A stretch of 64,000 bases of DNA from Ryuthela nishihirai (GCA_038380435.1 JAWZYU010000028.1:43645095-43709094); one strand, 5' to 3'. Shown: positions 32,915 through 45,740, counted from the stretch's first letter. Notes: generated by a model not told the origin, from the letters alone. Numbers and translations are program-made.

Positions 32915-35900
32915 AGTAGTTTAGTCACACCTGAGGGATCCCCCTTTGCACAGTGCTTTCCCCCTATGACGTCATCGACCACGCCCCTATAACGTAACAT
33001 GACGTAATCATTACATAATCATTACGTAACAGGCCACGCCCCTTTATTAATAATTAATAATTCCTCCCCCTTTATTAAACCCCCCTTTCACCCTCTTTCC
33101 CCCCTCAGTGGCGCCATCTGTTGACAGTGAGAAGTACTATTTTCCCAAAAACCCTTTATTTTCACTCTAATTTTTCGTTTTCGGACCCCCCGGTCGACCT
33201 ACCTATATTTTAAGCCCTCCCCCTTATTAAAAACCCTCCTGGCGCCATCTGTTGACCGGGAGAAGTACTATTTTCCCAAAAACCCCTTTATTTTAAGTCT
33301 AATTTCTCGTTTTCGGACCCCACGGTCGACCTACCTATATTTTAAGCCCTCCCCCTTATGAAAAACCCGCTGGTTGACCATTTAAACACCATACCTATAT
33401 TTTAAGGCCCTCCTCCTTCACTCGGCTGATGCAAGTCTCAGAATAATTGCATGGAACGAATGGATGGTCTTAGAATAATTGTACAGAAAGGAATGATACA
33501 AAATTCCTTAGTAATTAAACACTCATCAAAATTCCCTTACCTCTATTAAAAATCATCCTACAGTTGAAACTCATTTTACTCTTACTGTTTCCATAGAAAA
33601 TACCATAGGGTGAAATTAATAATGGTTTAAATTATTCGTAGGGATGACATGTTAAATCTGCTTTTAGAACACACGTCTGCAGTGGAAAAATTTTCAAACT
33701 CCGTTAATCAACTCACTAGTAATTAAACACTCGTCAAAATATTCCTCACCTTTATTAAAATCACTCCATGGTCGAAATAAAAATCAGTTTTCTGTAGATG
33801 TGTTTCACCAGAGAAAAAAAATTCGTCCCTCGCTGGGTGGATTCCAGGACTATACCGTGTACGTGCTGTGGCTTAGATGCGGGTCAGACATTTCAGATAT
33901 TAACCCAGCAGTCTTTATAACCATCTTTTTCTATGTATTTCTTACACCAAAACCCGATAGTCCTTTCACATTAATATATGTATTTTAAGTCCGTTTCAGT
34001 AACACTTATTTCTTTTAACTCCGTGACTGTCGCTTACTAGATCTATCCACAGTAACTGTTTTTAAAAGACTGTCCCGCAGAAAATGCCGATGAGTAAAAA
34101 ATCTGATTTTATTCGTCGTGACGAAAAATATTGAGGAGTGATAGGATCGACCTAATAGACCCTGTGTTCGGATCCTCACCCCTGGACAACGTTTCACTGA
34201 CAGATGGTTAAGTCCTATGAAAATAAAAAATTCCAAACGTGGGATCAAATTGACGAATGAATCTGTGCTGCTCCTGCATTAGGCGGCGCTGTCTTACATC
34301 GTGAAAACTCACGGACACTCTTTATCGTGGATTTCGGACTCGATATTTTCCCCAAGTCCGGAGACGGTTCTCTGCACAACCCTTTATGATAGGTTTCAAC
34401 GCACCCCATGTAGACTTTTGAAATGACACGTCCTAAACCTTCAAGAGTTGTGCGTATTAATCTCCATCGGGTTGGTGCCGTCAGATATCTGTGTTTCCAC
34501 GCAGTAACGCAACACCGAAGAAAAATCGTCTCTCCCATCGTTCGCGTGCGAGCGTATGTCTCATCACGCTGATGAAATCGGGTAAAAAATAACTTTTTGT
34601 ACGAGGTAGAATGTTATAGAAAGTAAGAATGCTAAAAAACTTTCATCATGAATGCATATTAACGGAGTAGGGGAACATTAGTTTAAAACTTCGACTATAA
34701 AAATAATACATTGCTTCACGCACCCTCTCAACTTACCTCCCCTAATCCACTGAAATTATATTTGCAACGGGGGTGATAGCCAAAATTTAGCAAACGAAAC
34801 CGCTTAACTGACATGTATGCTCTGATCGCGCCTACTGCTTACAAGAGAGACGACCTTCTAACCCGTTTCGACAACTTGTACACTCATCCCCATGTGATCT
34901 GGTGAACCATAGCAACAAGTGGGGTGGTGTGCAAAGGTCAACGGTGGAATGCTGCGTCTTTGAGAAGAGTGGCGTGTCCGTGCGAAAACCTAATGGGAAA
35001 GTTAAATAATCACTGTTTCCTCTCGAAATACAGAAGGAATTCTTCTGCTGATAGACGCACTTAAAAATAGGAATCTATGAAATTCAAAGGGAGATTGTTG
35101 TTTTTTCCATATTATTGGGATTACAATTAATACCGATTCTCTGCAGATGTCCTTTAGGTTATGAAATATAACTGGAACCTTATTAGATCACTTAAAATTG
35201 AGTTGACACACCTTATGACCGACTCCTCGGAGAAGTGCTAAATCTATGTGGCGGAAAGCTAAAAATAGAATTCATACGTTTCCGTAAAAAACTTTAGTTC
35301 CAATATGAGTTAAAAGGTTATGGTTCGACTCAGGAAAAATAGGATTCGACCTCGGACATTAGAAAAGATGTGCACCGTATAATTCCGTGGAAAAATACGA
35401 AAATCTTTAGCAATATCCCAGGCGTCCTTTGTTAGGCGATAGTATTAACATCCTTATACGTTCTCACTTCAAGCTTGTTTTCTCTATCATAACCCTCGAA
35501 GCTTGCGAAAATTATCAAAGATGAATAGAGGTCTGAATGTACAATCTTCGGAGTTCATTTTACTGCAGATGTCTAATTCTGGCAGGATCCCTCTCCACTT
35601 TTAAAATTTAGATCTTACACTGACAGTCTTACACCGACATGAACGTATTTTTTATAACCAACACTTATTTCTTTTAGCCCTAGCGATTACTGGTTGTTTC
35701 ATTTTTTACTAGAAGAAACCCTTCCCCGCAGTAACAGCTCCGCAGAAAATAAAAAATGTCGATGGGTAAAAGAAAACAAAAAATCTGATTTTATTCGTCA
35801 TGATGAAAAATATTGAGGAGTGATAGGATCGACCTAATAGACACTGTGTTCTGATCCTCACCCCGGACAAACGGTTAAGCCCTACGAAATTATTCCAAAC

Positions 35901-38643
35901 GGGGAAGCACACACTTTTATTGACGAATGAATCTTGGATCTGTACTGCTTCAGGAGCGCTGCCTTACATTGTGAAAACCCGCTCACACCCTTGATCCGTG
36001 TTTAAGTACTCGAAATTTTTGAAGTCCAGAGGCGGCCACCCACCATTCCCAATTTACTAGTGAAAAAATATTTTTTGTACGAGGTAGAAAGTAAGAATGT
36101 TAAAAGTACGTTGCGTAAAAAAAAAAACTTTAGTTCCATCGCTAATACACGTTGATGGGGTAGGGGGACATTAGTTTTAGCAAATACTTCAACTATAAAA
36201 AAAAATAAGTCTCACTTGAGCGCATCGCTCCCAACTTGTCTACGCTAATCCGCTGAAATTTTATTTGCAACGGGAGTGATAGACGAAAATACTTCTTCGT
36301 ATCCCCTATGTGCTCTGACCAGCGCCTGAAAATTTCGCCCCCCCCTACTGCTTCAACCCTCGTTTCGACACTCCCGCTCTATGTGATCTGCACGACGCGC
36401 TGATAACGTACAAAGGCCACTGGAGGAGCGGTGGAATGCCTGACCAGTCATCCTGTTGAATGCTATCTTTTTTTATTTCCAGCCGCAATAATACACCGTT
36501 TCTGTGGAGCACTGGTGACTTCGCCGCAAAGGGTGATCCACACTAAAAAACAAATCCCATAGACAATAAAGAACTAAAAAAGTCATTAAAACAGTGAATG
36601 GACTTATGTACAGAGATTGACAACGGTAATATAGACAGGAACCCATCGCTCACTATCATAGCCCCCGAGAAATTGTCAAATCTGTAAAGGTCTGGCCACA
36701 CAATCTTCTGAGTTAACTCTGGACGGATCACAAGGACTTTTTCTCACATTCGTTAATCAAAGTGTCTACGCATCAGACTTGTCATTACCCCGACAAACTA
36801 TCCATAGACTGAGTAATCATTTAGAATGAAAAATTCGGTTTGCTTCAGTGTCACAGCTTTAATTTTCAGATGCACTCCACAGATTCGTAAAACACTCATT
36901 AGGTATGCGTTCACAAGACAGTTCATCACTGATTCATCTTCCCTATCTTTCTAATAAATCATACGCCCAAAGAAGATAATTATATTACGAAAATAAAATC
37001 GATTTTAAGTGATTCCGTATTCGTAATTTATTAATGCTAAAGAATCACGACGAAAATCTCACAATAGTCTACCCAATACTTTACTATATCCGATACAGTC
37101 ACAAGTTACGATGGTCAGCATCTGCTCCCATAGACCAGGGACGGGTGAATAGCGACCCGTGGGTCGCATTCGGCCCGCTAAGAGTTTTTTGTTGCCCGCC
37201 AAGACAGAAAAATCCTCCCCGAGCGCGACCGAAGATTCGTCTCGTATTTTCCATTAGGACGGCCACGTCAATATGCATACGAAGTGTATGAAAACAATTG
37301 TTCACTCTGGCCATAGACAGTAGGTTAGTTACTTCTAACAAAGTCAAGGTTTGAGATCCATAGTAAGACACGAATGTTACCGAATGCCTATGTCGTGTGA
37401 ATGATAACTGTTAAGACAGCTAGTTGCATATTTTTTTAAAGATATGTCGAATGCACTTTTACATGAACGAAGTTTCCATTTCCTAAAGTGTGAGGGGGAA
37501 AGCGTGAACAGTCAATGCTGACTGCATGAAATATGACTCGAACGAAAGACAATTTGAACAGGTGCTTTTGTTTAAAAACTGAAAACTCACTGTTTATAGT
37601 ATTTCCGTGAAAAGTTGGGGAAGCCAGACGCGACTTAGCTTTGCGTTCACTGACTTCCCGCCTACCCCCTATGTAATTAGGAAAAAACTCTCGAGAGCAA
37701 ATTATATCTAAAACCAGTTTCACTTGAGTTTTTCGTAACCCTCTTGTGCTGTCGAACTAAGATTCAAACACTCAGCTGTCGGGCATAAGGTTAAACTAAT
37801 TTCTCACCACGGTACGTTTGCGCACGCTGCAAACACAAGTCTTTCGACAAAAGATAAGGTGTTTCGCTACAACATAACACGGAGATGTCTGTTTAGTTAT
37901 TTTTCCCTATTTCAACACTGTCTATGGAACATTACACCTCTACATACCATAACACCTCGCGATTCTAAGCTTTCCCCGAAACGATATTAATCTTATTTTT
38001 GTAGTTCAACAGAGTGCTTTGAGCTTGCTCAACCTCTGTCAAGGGTTGGACCAGTGCTTGCACCGATGGGGGGCGGATCAGCAGCGATGTTATTGCTCGT
38101 ACTAGCAGAACCGGTACAAGGCGAATGCAAATCGGTTCATATCTCTATTCTTTCGAACACAAATGTTAAAAGATTTCATGTAGCAGCTAAGAAACAGTAA
38201 AAAAGTGATTTTCCGCATTTAACCATCTATCGGGTAGAGGAATCCTCAAAACTAAGTAACAATACTAGAAAAATCACTGTCCATAACATTTATATTCATG
38301 TATTTCATTTTCTTGTTGGGAGGCATCTGACCGAAAACGTAAGCATTCATTACCTCAAAACAGATAAGACAGAATGCGGCGTCTTGAAAAACACCAAGAA
38401 GGCTAGTAACCACGGTTTAACCATTCATTTTTTAAGTATTAGGACGTTCATGTTACAATTTCTTGCAACAACGTTCATTTCGGGTAAAGATGCATGTCAG
38501 CACATTCACTTTACGTGTGTGATTTCAATCGTGTGTGAACCAGGCATTCAGTTGAATAACCAGGCATTCAGTGAGAAGAGTATGTGAATCAGTCACTTCA
38601 GAATACTAACACCTTTGCGAGCTCACTGAAACGTACCTCCTTC
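32915..38643 (+). repeat. Left arm of palindrome
   Basis: The order from the end is: a GC-rich terminal region with TGACGTCAT, repeated TTACGTAA-like sites and CCACGCCCC (32930-33060); a ~125-bp repeat unit (33110-33360) with tggcgccatctgttgac; and two diverged tandem modules of about 1.5-1.65 kb (about 33990-35150 and 35640-36480). Then comes a segment of about 375 bp absent from the right arm (36766-37145), and the distal part to 38643. Confidence 0.85.
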
Positions 38644-39023
38644 ATACGAATCTCTCATACGATCCGTAGAAGGGATTGTCGATGGGAGGTAAACAATGTT
38701 CATGTCTTACTATGGATCAAATATCCGAACACTATGGTTGATTGCATATTTCTGAAAAATATCCGCCAACGATTACAACCTTCGTCCCTCAGAATCGTGA
38801 AGTAATTAGTACTAGCTTGCAAGGGGGTAATGTTCCATAGACAGTGTTCTTTCAGATTTCTAAACAAGATACATATTAAAAACGTGTGCTAACCACTTGT
38901 TCTAAGACTTCCACACTGGTGTAGAAATAGGAGGAAAAAATAACTAAACAGACATCTCCGTGTTAGATTGTAGTGAAACATCCTATCTTTTCTGCTCATA
39001 AGAATAGTATATGGAGAGACACA
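38644..39023. other. Loop of palindrome
   Basis: Unpaired centre of about 380 bp. It contains aaatatccgaacactatggt and further sequence resembling one arm of the hairpin MITE at 17923-18136. From about 38827 there is a diverged copy of the 39714-39790 segment (aatgttccatagacagtgtt, ataactaaacagacatct). Confidence 0.7.
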
Positions 39024-42000
39024 AGAAGGAGGTACGTTTCAGTGAGCAAAGGTGTTAGTATTCTGAAGTGACTGATTCACATACTCTTCTCAACTGAATG
39101 CCTGGTTCACACACGATTGAAATCACACACGTAAAGTGAATGTGCTGACATGCATCTTTACCCGAAATGAACGTTGTTGCAAGAAATTGTAACATGAACG
39201 TCCTAATACTTAAAAAATGAATGGTTAAACCGTGGTTACTAGCCTTCTTGGTGTTTTTCAAGACGCCACATTCTGTCTTATCTGTTTTGAGGTAATGAAT
39301 GCTTACGTTTTCGGTCAGATGCCTCCCAACAAGAAAATGAAATACATGAATATAAATGTTATGGACAGTGATTTTTCTAGTATTGTTACTTAGTTTTGAG
39401 GATTCCTCTACCCGATAGATGGTTAAATGCGGAAAATCACTTTTTTACTGTTTCTTAGCTGCTACATGAAATCTTTTAACATTTGTGTTCGAAAGAATAG
39501 AGATATGAACCGATTTGCATTCGCCTTGTACCGGTTCTGCTAGTACGAGCAATAACATCGCTGCTGGTCCGCCCCCCATCGGTGCAAGCACTGGTCCAAC
39601 CCTTGACAGAGGTTGAGCAAGCTCAAAGCACTCCGTTGAACTACAAAAATAAGATTAATATCGGTTCGGGGAAAGCTTAGAATCGCGAGGTGTTATGGTA
39701 TGTAGAGGTGTAATGTTCCATAGACAGTGTTGAAATAGGGAAAAATAACTAAACAGACATCTTCGTGTTATGTTGTAGCGAAACACCTTATTTTTTGTTG
39801 AAAGACTTGTGTTTGCAGCGTGCGCAAACGTACCGTGGTGAGAAATTAGTTTAACCTTATGCCCGACAGCTGAGTGTCTGAATCTTAGTTCGACGACACA
39901 AGAGGGTTATGAAAAACTCAAGTGAAACTGGTTTTAGATATAATTTGCTCTCGAGAGTTTTTTCTTAATTACAAAGGGGGTAGGCGGGAAGTCAGTGAAC
40001 GCAAAGCTAAGTCGCGTCTGGCTTCCCCAACTTTTCACGGAAATACTATAAACAGTGAGTTTTCAGTTTTTAAACAAAAGCACCTGTTCAAATTGTCTTT
40101 CGTTCGAGTCATATTTCATGCAGTCAGCATTGACTGTTCACGCTTTCCCCCTCACACTTTAGGAAATGGAAACTTCGTTCATGTAAAAGTGCATTCGACA
40201 TATCTTTAAAAAAATATGCAACTAGCTGTCTTAACAGTTATCATTCACACGACATAGGCTTTCGGTAACATTCGTGTCTTACTATGGATCTCAAACCTTG
40301 ACTTTGTTAGAAGTAACTAACCTACTGTCTATGGCCGGAGTGGACAATTGTTTTCATACACTTCTTATGCATATTGACGTGGCCGTCCTAATGGAAAATA
40401 CGAGACGAATCTTCGGTCGCGCTCGGGGAGGATTTTTCTGTCTTGGCGGGCAACAAAAAACTCTTAGCTGGCCGAATGCGACCCACGGGTCGCATTCGGC
40501 CCGCTAACACTTTGATTAACGAATGTGAGAAAAAGTCCTTGTGATCCGTCCAGAGTTAACTCAGAAGATTGTGTGGCCAGACCTTTACAGATTTGACAAT
40601 TTCTCGGGGGCTATGATAGTGAGCGATGGGTTCCTGTCTATATTACCGTTGTCAATCTCTGTACATTACATAAGTCCATTCACTGTTTTAATGACTTTTT
40701 TAGTTCTTTATTGTCTATGGGATTTGTTTTTTAGTGTGGATCACCCTTTGCGGCGAAGTCACCAGTGTTCCACAGAAACGGTGTATTATTGCGGCTGGAA
40801 ATAAAAAAAGATAGCATTCAACAGGGTGACTGGTCAGGTATTCCACCGCTCCTCCAGTGGCCTTTGTACGTTATCAGTGCGTTGTGCAGATCACATAGAG
40901 CGGGAGTGTCGAAACGAGGGTTGAAGCAGTAGGGGGGGTGAAATTTTCAGGCGCTGGTCAGAGCACATAGGGGATGCGAAGAAGTATTTTCGTCTATCAC
41001 TCCCGTTGCAAATAAAATTTCAGCGGATTAGCGTAGACAAGTTGGGAGCGATGCGCTCAAGTGAGACTTATTTTTTTTTATAGTTGAAGTATTTGCTAAA
41101 ACTAATGTCCCCCTACCCCATCAACGTGTATTAGCGATGGAACTAAAGTTTTTTTTTTACGCAACGTACTTTTAACATTCTTACTTTCTACCTCGTACAA
41201 AAAATATTTTTTCACTAGTAAATTGGGAATGGTGGGTGGCCGCCTCTGGACTTCAAAAATTTCGAGTACTTAAACACGGATCAAGGGTGTGAGCGGGTTT
41301 TCACAATGTAAGGCAGCGCTCCTGAAGCAGTACAGATCCAAGATTCATTCGTCAATAAAAGTGTGTGCTTCCCCGTTTGGAATAATTTCGTAGGGCTTAA
41401 CCGTTTGTCCGGGGTGAGGATCCGAACACGGTGTCTATTAGATCGATCCTATCACTCCTCAATATTTTTCATCATGACGAATAAAATCAGATTTTTTGTT
41501 TTCTTTTACCCATCGACATTTTTTATTTTCTGCGGAGCTGTTACTGCGGGGTAGGGTTTCTTCTAGTAAAAAATGAAACAACCAGTAATCGCTAGGACTA
41601 AAAGAAATAAGTGTTGGTTATAAAAAATACGTACATGTCGGTGTAAGACTGTCGGTGTAAGATCTAAATTTTAAAAGTGGAGAGGGATCCTGCCAGAATT
41701 AGACATCTGCAGTAAAATGAACTCCGAAGATTGTACATTCAGACCTCTGTTCATCTTTGATAATTTTCGCAAGCTTCGAGGGTTATGATAGAGAAAGCAA
41801 GCTTGAAGTGAGAACGTATAAGGATGTTAATACTATCGCCTAACAAAGGACGCCTGGAATATTGCTAAAGATTTTCGTATTTTTCCACGGAATTATACGG
41901 TGCACATCTTTTCTAATGTTCGAGGTCGAATCCTATTTTTCCTGAGTCGAACCATAACCTTTTAACTCATATTGGAACTAAAGTTTTTTACGGAAACGTA

Positions 42001-44368
42001 TGAATTCTATTTTTAGCATTCCGCCACATAGATTTAGCACTTCTCCGAGGAGTCGGTCATAAGGTGTGTCAACTCAATTTTAAGTGATCTAATAAGGTTC
42101 CAGTTATATTTCATAACCTAAAGGACATCTGCAGAGAATCGGTATTAATTGTAATCCCAATAATATGGAAAAAACAACAATCTCCCTTTGAATTTCATAG
42201 ATTCCTATTTTTAGGTGCGTCTATCAGCAGAAGAATTCCTTCTGTATTTCGAGAGGAAACAGTAATTATTTAACTTTCCCATTAGGTTTTCGCACGGACA
42301 CGCCACTCTTCTCAAAGACGCAGCATTCCACCGTTGACCTTTGCACACCACCCCACTTGTTGCTATGGTTCACCAGATCACATGGGATTGAGTGTACAAG
42401 TTGTCGAAACGGGTTAGAAGGTCGTCTCTCTTGTAAGCAGTAGGCGCGATCAGAGCATACATGTCAGTTAAGCGGTTTCGTTTGCTAAATTTTGGCTATC
42501 ACCCCCGTTGCAAATATAATTTCAGTGGATTAGGGGAGGTAAGTTGAGAGGGTGCGTGAAGCAATGTATTATTTTTATAGTCGAAGTTTTAAACTAATGT
42601 TCCCCTACTCCGTTAATATGCATTCATGATGAAAGTTTTTTAGCATTCTTACTTTCTATAACATTCTACCTCGTACAAAAAGTTATTTTTTACCCGATTT
42701 CATCAGCGTGATGAGACATACGCTCGCACGCGAACGATGGGACAGACGATTTTTCTTCGGTGTTGCGTTACTGTGTGGAAACACAGATATCTGACGGCAC
42801 CAACCCGATGGAGATTAATACGCACAACTCTTGAAGGTTTAGGACGTGTCATTTCAAAAGTCTACATGGGGTGCGTTGAAACCTATCATAAAGGGTTGTG
42901 CAGAGAACCGTCTCCGGACTTGGGAAAAATATCGAGTCCGAAATCCACGATAAAGAGTGTCCGTGAGTTTTCTCGATGTAAGACAGCGCGCCTAATGCGG
43001 GAGCAGCACAGATTCATTCGTCAATTTGATCCCACGTTTGGAATTTTTTATTTTCGTAGGACTTAACCATCTGTCAGTGAAACGTTGTCCAGGGGTGAGG
43101 ATCCGAACACAGGGTCTATTAGGTCGATCCTATCACTCCTCAATATTTTTCGTCACGACGAATAAAATCAGATTTTTTACTCATCGGCATTTTCTGCGGG
43201 ACAGTCTTTTAAAAACAGTTACTGTGGATAGATCTAGTAAGCGACAGTCACGGAGTTAAAAGAAATAAGTGTTACTGAAACGGACTTAAAATACATATAT
43301 TAATGTGAAAGGACTATCGGGTTTTGGTGTAAGAAATACATAGAAAAAGATAGTTATAAAGACTGCTGGGTTAATATCTGAAATGTCTGATCCGCATCTA
43401 AGCCACAGCACGTACACGGTATAGTCCTGGAATCCACCCAGCGAGGGACGAATTTTTTTTTTCCGGTGAAACACATCTACAGAAAACTGATTTTTATTTC
43501 GACCGTGGAGTGATTTTAATAAAGGTGAGGAATATTTTGACGAGTGTTTAATTACTAGGGAGTTGATTAACGGAATATGAAAATTTTTCCACTGCAGACG
43601 TGTGTTCTAAAAGCAGATTTAACATGTCATCCCTACGAATAATTCAAACCATTATTAATCTCACCCTATGGTATTTTCTATGGAAACAGTAAGAGTAGAA
43701 TGAGTTTCAACTGTAGGATGATTTTTAATAGAGGTAAGGGAATTTTGATGAGTGTTTAATTAATAAGGAATTTTGTATCATTCCTTTCTGTACAATTATT
43801 CTAAGACCATCCGTTCGTTCCATGCAATTATTCTGAGACTTGCATCAACCGAGTGAAGGAGGAGGGCCTTAAAATATAGGTATGGTTTTAATTGGTCAAC
43901 CAGCGGGTTTTTCATAAGGGGGAGGGCTTAAAATATAGGTAGGTCGACCGTGGGGTCCGAAAACGAGAAATTAGACTTAAAATAAAGGGGTTTTTGGGAA
44001 AATAGTACTTCTCCCGGTCAACAGATGGCGCCAGGAGGGTTTTTAATAAGGGGGAGGGCTTAAAATATAGGTAGGTCGACCGGGGGGTCCGAAAACGAGA
44101 AATTAGGGTGAAAATAAAGGGTTTTTGGGAAAATAGTACTTCTCACTGTCAACAGATGGCGCCAATGAGGGGGGGAAAGAGGGTGAAAGGGGGGTTTAAT
44201 AAAGGGGGAGGAATTATTAATTATTAATAAAGGGGCGTGACTTGTTACGTAATGATTATGTAATGATTACGTCATGTTACGTAATGTTACGTCATAGGGG
44301 CGTGGTCGATGACGTCATAGGGGGAAAGCACTGTGCAAAGGGAATCCCTCGGGTGTGACTAAACTACT
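39024..44368 (-). repeat. Right arm of palindrome
   Basis: Inverted copy of the left arm. Position x in the left outer part pairs with about 77274-77283 minus x. Inside the 375-bp left-specific segment the sum becomes about 77645. At the corresponding place (40470-40510) the right arm has a short perfect palindrome, ggccgaatgcgaccc / gggtcgcattcggcc. Confidence 0.85.
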
Positions 44369-44489
44369 TATATCTTTATACATCACTTGGCGCAGCAATT
44401 CTGAGTCATACGTCGGTACGGGTGTAACAACCCACGAACCTGTTATTTCATCTAAGCAATGGTGAATCTAATCAAGGGATTTGTTTATC

Positions 44490-44675
44490 GTCCTCTCCGA
44501 GTGGTTAACGCGCTTGGCTACTGATCTACGGGACCTGGGTTCGAGCCCCGGATAAGGCGTGGATGTATGTGTCGTTTTTGTGCTGAGGTCCTGCCATCCT
44601 CTCAGACCTAGTATGGCATATAAACTGACAGGCTCCTGTCAGTGGCAAGCAGCTGCTTGAGGGGGTATTTATTAT
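44490..44675 (+). mobile_element. SINE-B
   Basis: Head gagtggttaacgcgcttggc and B box gggttcgagcccc, then gctgaggtcctgccatcctc, ataaactgacaggctcctgt and gcagctgcttgagggggtat, ending in (tta)n-like sequence. About ten bases of the body are missing. Confidence 0.9.
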
Positions 44676-44742
44676 TATTCTAAATTTATTATAGAGTGGG
44701 TAATCGTTCGCCATCGCTGCCTACCACAGTAAAGTTCTGAAT

Positions 44743-44806
44743 ATTGGCATCTAGGGGTAATCTAGGGGCATCTAGGGGTAATCCCAGATTACCCCTAGAT
44801 GCCAAT
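44743..44806. repeat. Hairpin cluster (20-bp arm in three copies)
   Basis: attggcatctaggggtaatc at 44743-44762 is repeated directly from 44767 and perfectly inverted at 44787-44806, leaving a 3-base loop between the inner copies. Looks like a template-switch product. Confidence 0.9.
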
Positions 44807-44899
44807 CAGGGGATATCAGGAAAATATCGGGAATATCAGGAAAAATCATAATTTTGTCACGGATTTCAATGTTATGTTAAAGAAAATTCATGTCTGAAG

Positions 44900-45287
44900 T
44901 GAGGCAGGGTGTCGCTCGATCAGTAATGCGCTTGGCTCGCAATGTGTAGTTCTCAGATTCGAATTCCAATTGGGCCAGCGTTTGGCTTTATCGTCGCTAA
45001 ACTCTAAACGTCTGTGAGAAATTGAACACCGATGGGCTAGGAAAGGCTGCCGTCCGTCGCATTAGGGGTAAAACCGTGGTGCCTTATGCAGAAGAGCCAT
45101 TTATTGTGCATGCTAAAAAGCACATTTGATGGCCTTGACGGGATCTGTCAAGATCATCCTTAGCATCTGTTTCCTAACATATGTCCAGCTTCCCCAGACT
45201 TCTCTGATTCCTGGGGTCCTTGTGACTTGGCTAATTTAGCCCATGATGTGAACAAAGGTGCAGCTTAGAAGTGAAACAACCGAAATC
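44900..45287 (+). mobile_element. SINE-A, old diverged copy
   Basis: Readable head (gctcgatcagtaatgcgctt), B box cagattcgaattcc and tail (agaagtgaaacaacc), with many substitutions. Confidence 0.8.
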
Positions 45288-45345
45288 AACTGGACTTGAT
45301 TGAATTTATTCGTCATAAAAAAAATAGAAATTATTTTTGGATTGG

Positions 45346-45724
45346 ATTGTTTTACCTCTGAGCGGCACTGTTTTGCACACCATGGGCTAAATGGCCAGGC
45401 CACAAGGACCCCGAAGGCTCAGAGAAGGTTGGGGGAGGGGACCCACTGGAACAGCTGTTGGGAGACAGATGGTAGCCTCCCGTCAAGTCCATCCAGCGTG
45501 TTCTTTAACGTGCACAGGGTATGGTTCTCCCGCATACGGGGCCACGGCTTAACGTCCCATCCGACGGACGGCGGCCTTTCGAAACCCATCGGTGTCCCCT
45601 ACTGACCGTTGGCAGGGCGGAGAATTTTGTGGAGAGAAATCTCAACGCTGACCCAGCTGAGACTCGAACCTGGGAAATACAGATTACGCGCCTGGCGCGC
45701 TACCGACTGAGCCACCCCCGCCCC
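45346..45724 (-). mobile_element. SINE-A, full-length
   Basis: The TSD is near perfect: agaaattatttttgga left (about 45327-45342) against agaaataatttttgga right (45725-45740). The head complement gccacccccgcccc ends at 45724. Confidence 0.9.
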
Positions 45725-45740
45725 AGAAATAATTTTTGGA

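Larger units (their letters stand above)
32915..44368. mobile_element. 11.45-kb palindromic (foldback) element, 6-bp TSD
   Basis: Perfect target duplication TATATC at 32909-32914 and 44369-44374. The left end starts AGTAGTTTAGTCACACC and the right end is its exact inverse. The arms 32915-38643 and about 39024-44368 are inverted copies over their whole length with few differences in all segments I compared; the loop is about 380 bp. The longest frames are about 100 codons, occur as mirrored pairs and show no domain. No transposase, integrase or polymerase is seen, so movement would need help in trans. The 6-bp TSD and 5'-AG/CT-3' ends are those of Maverick/Polinton elements, but this is only a hint. 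Confidence 0.9.

Noticed and set aside
33800..43474. Mirrored ORFs in the palindrome arms as real genes
   Set aside because: The frames are at most about 110 codons, lack domains and differ between arms by ordinary changes. Their mirrored presence follows from the palindrome itself.
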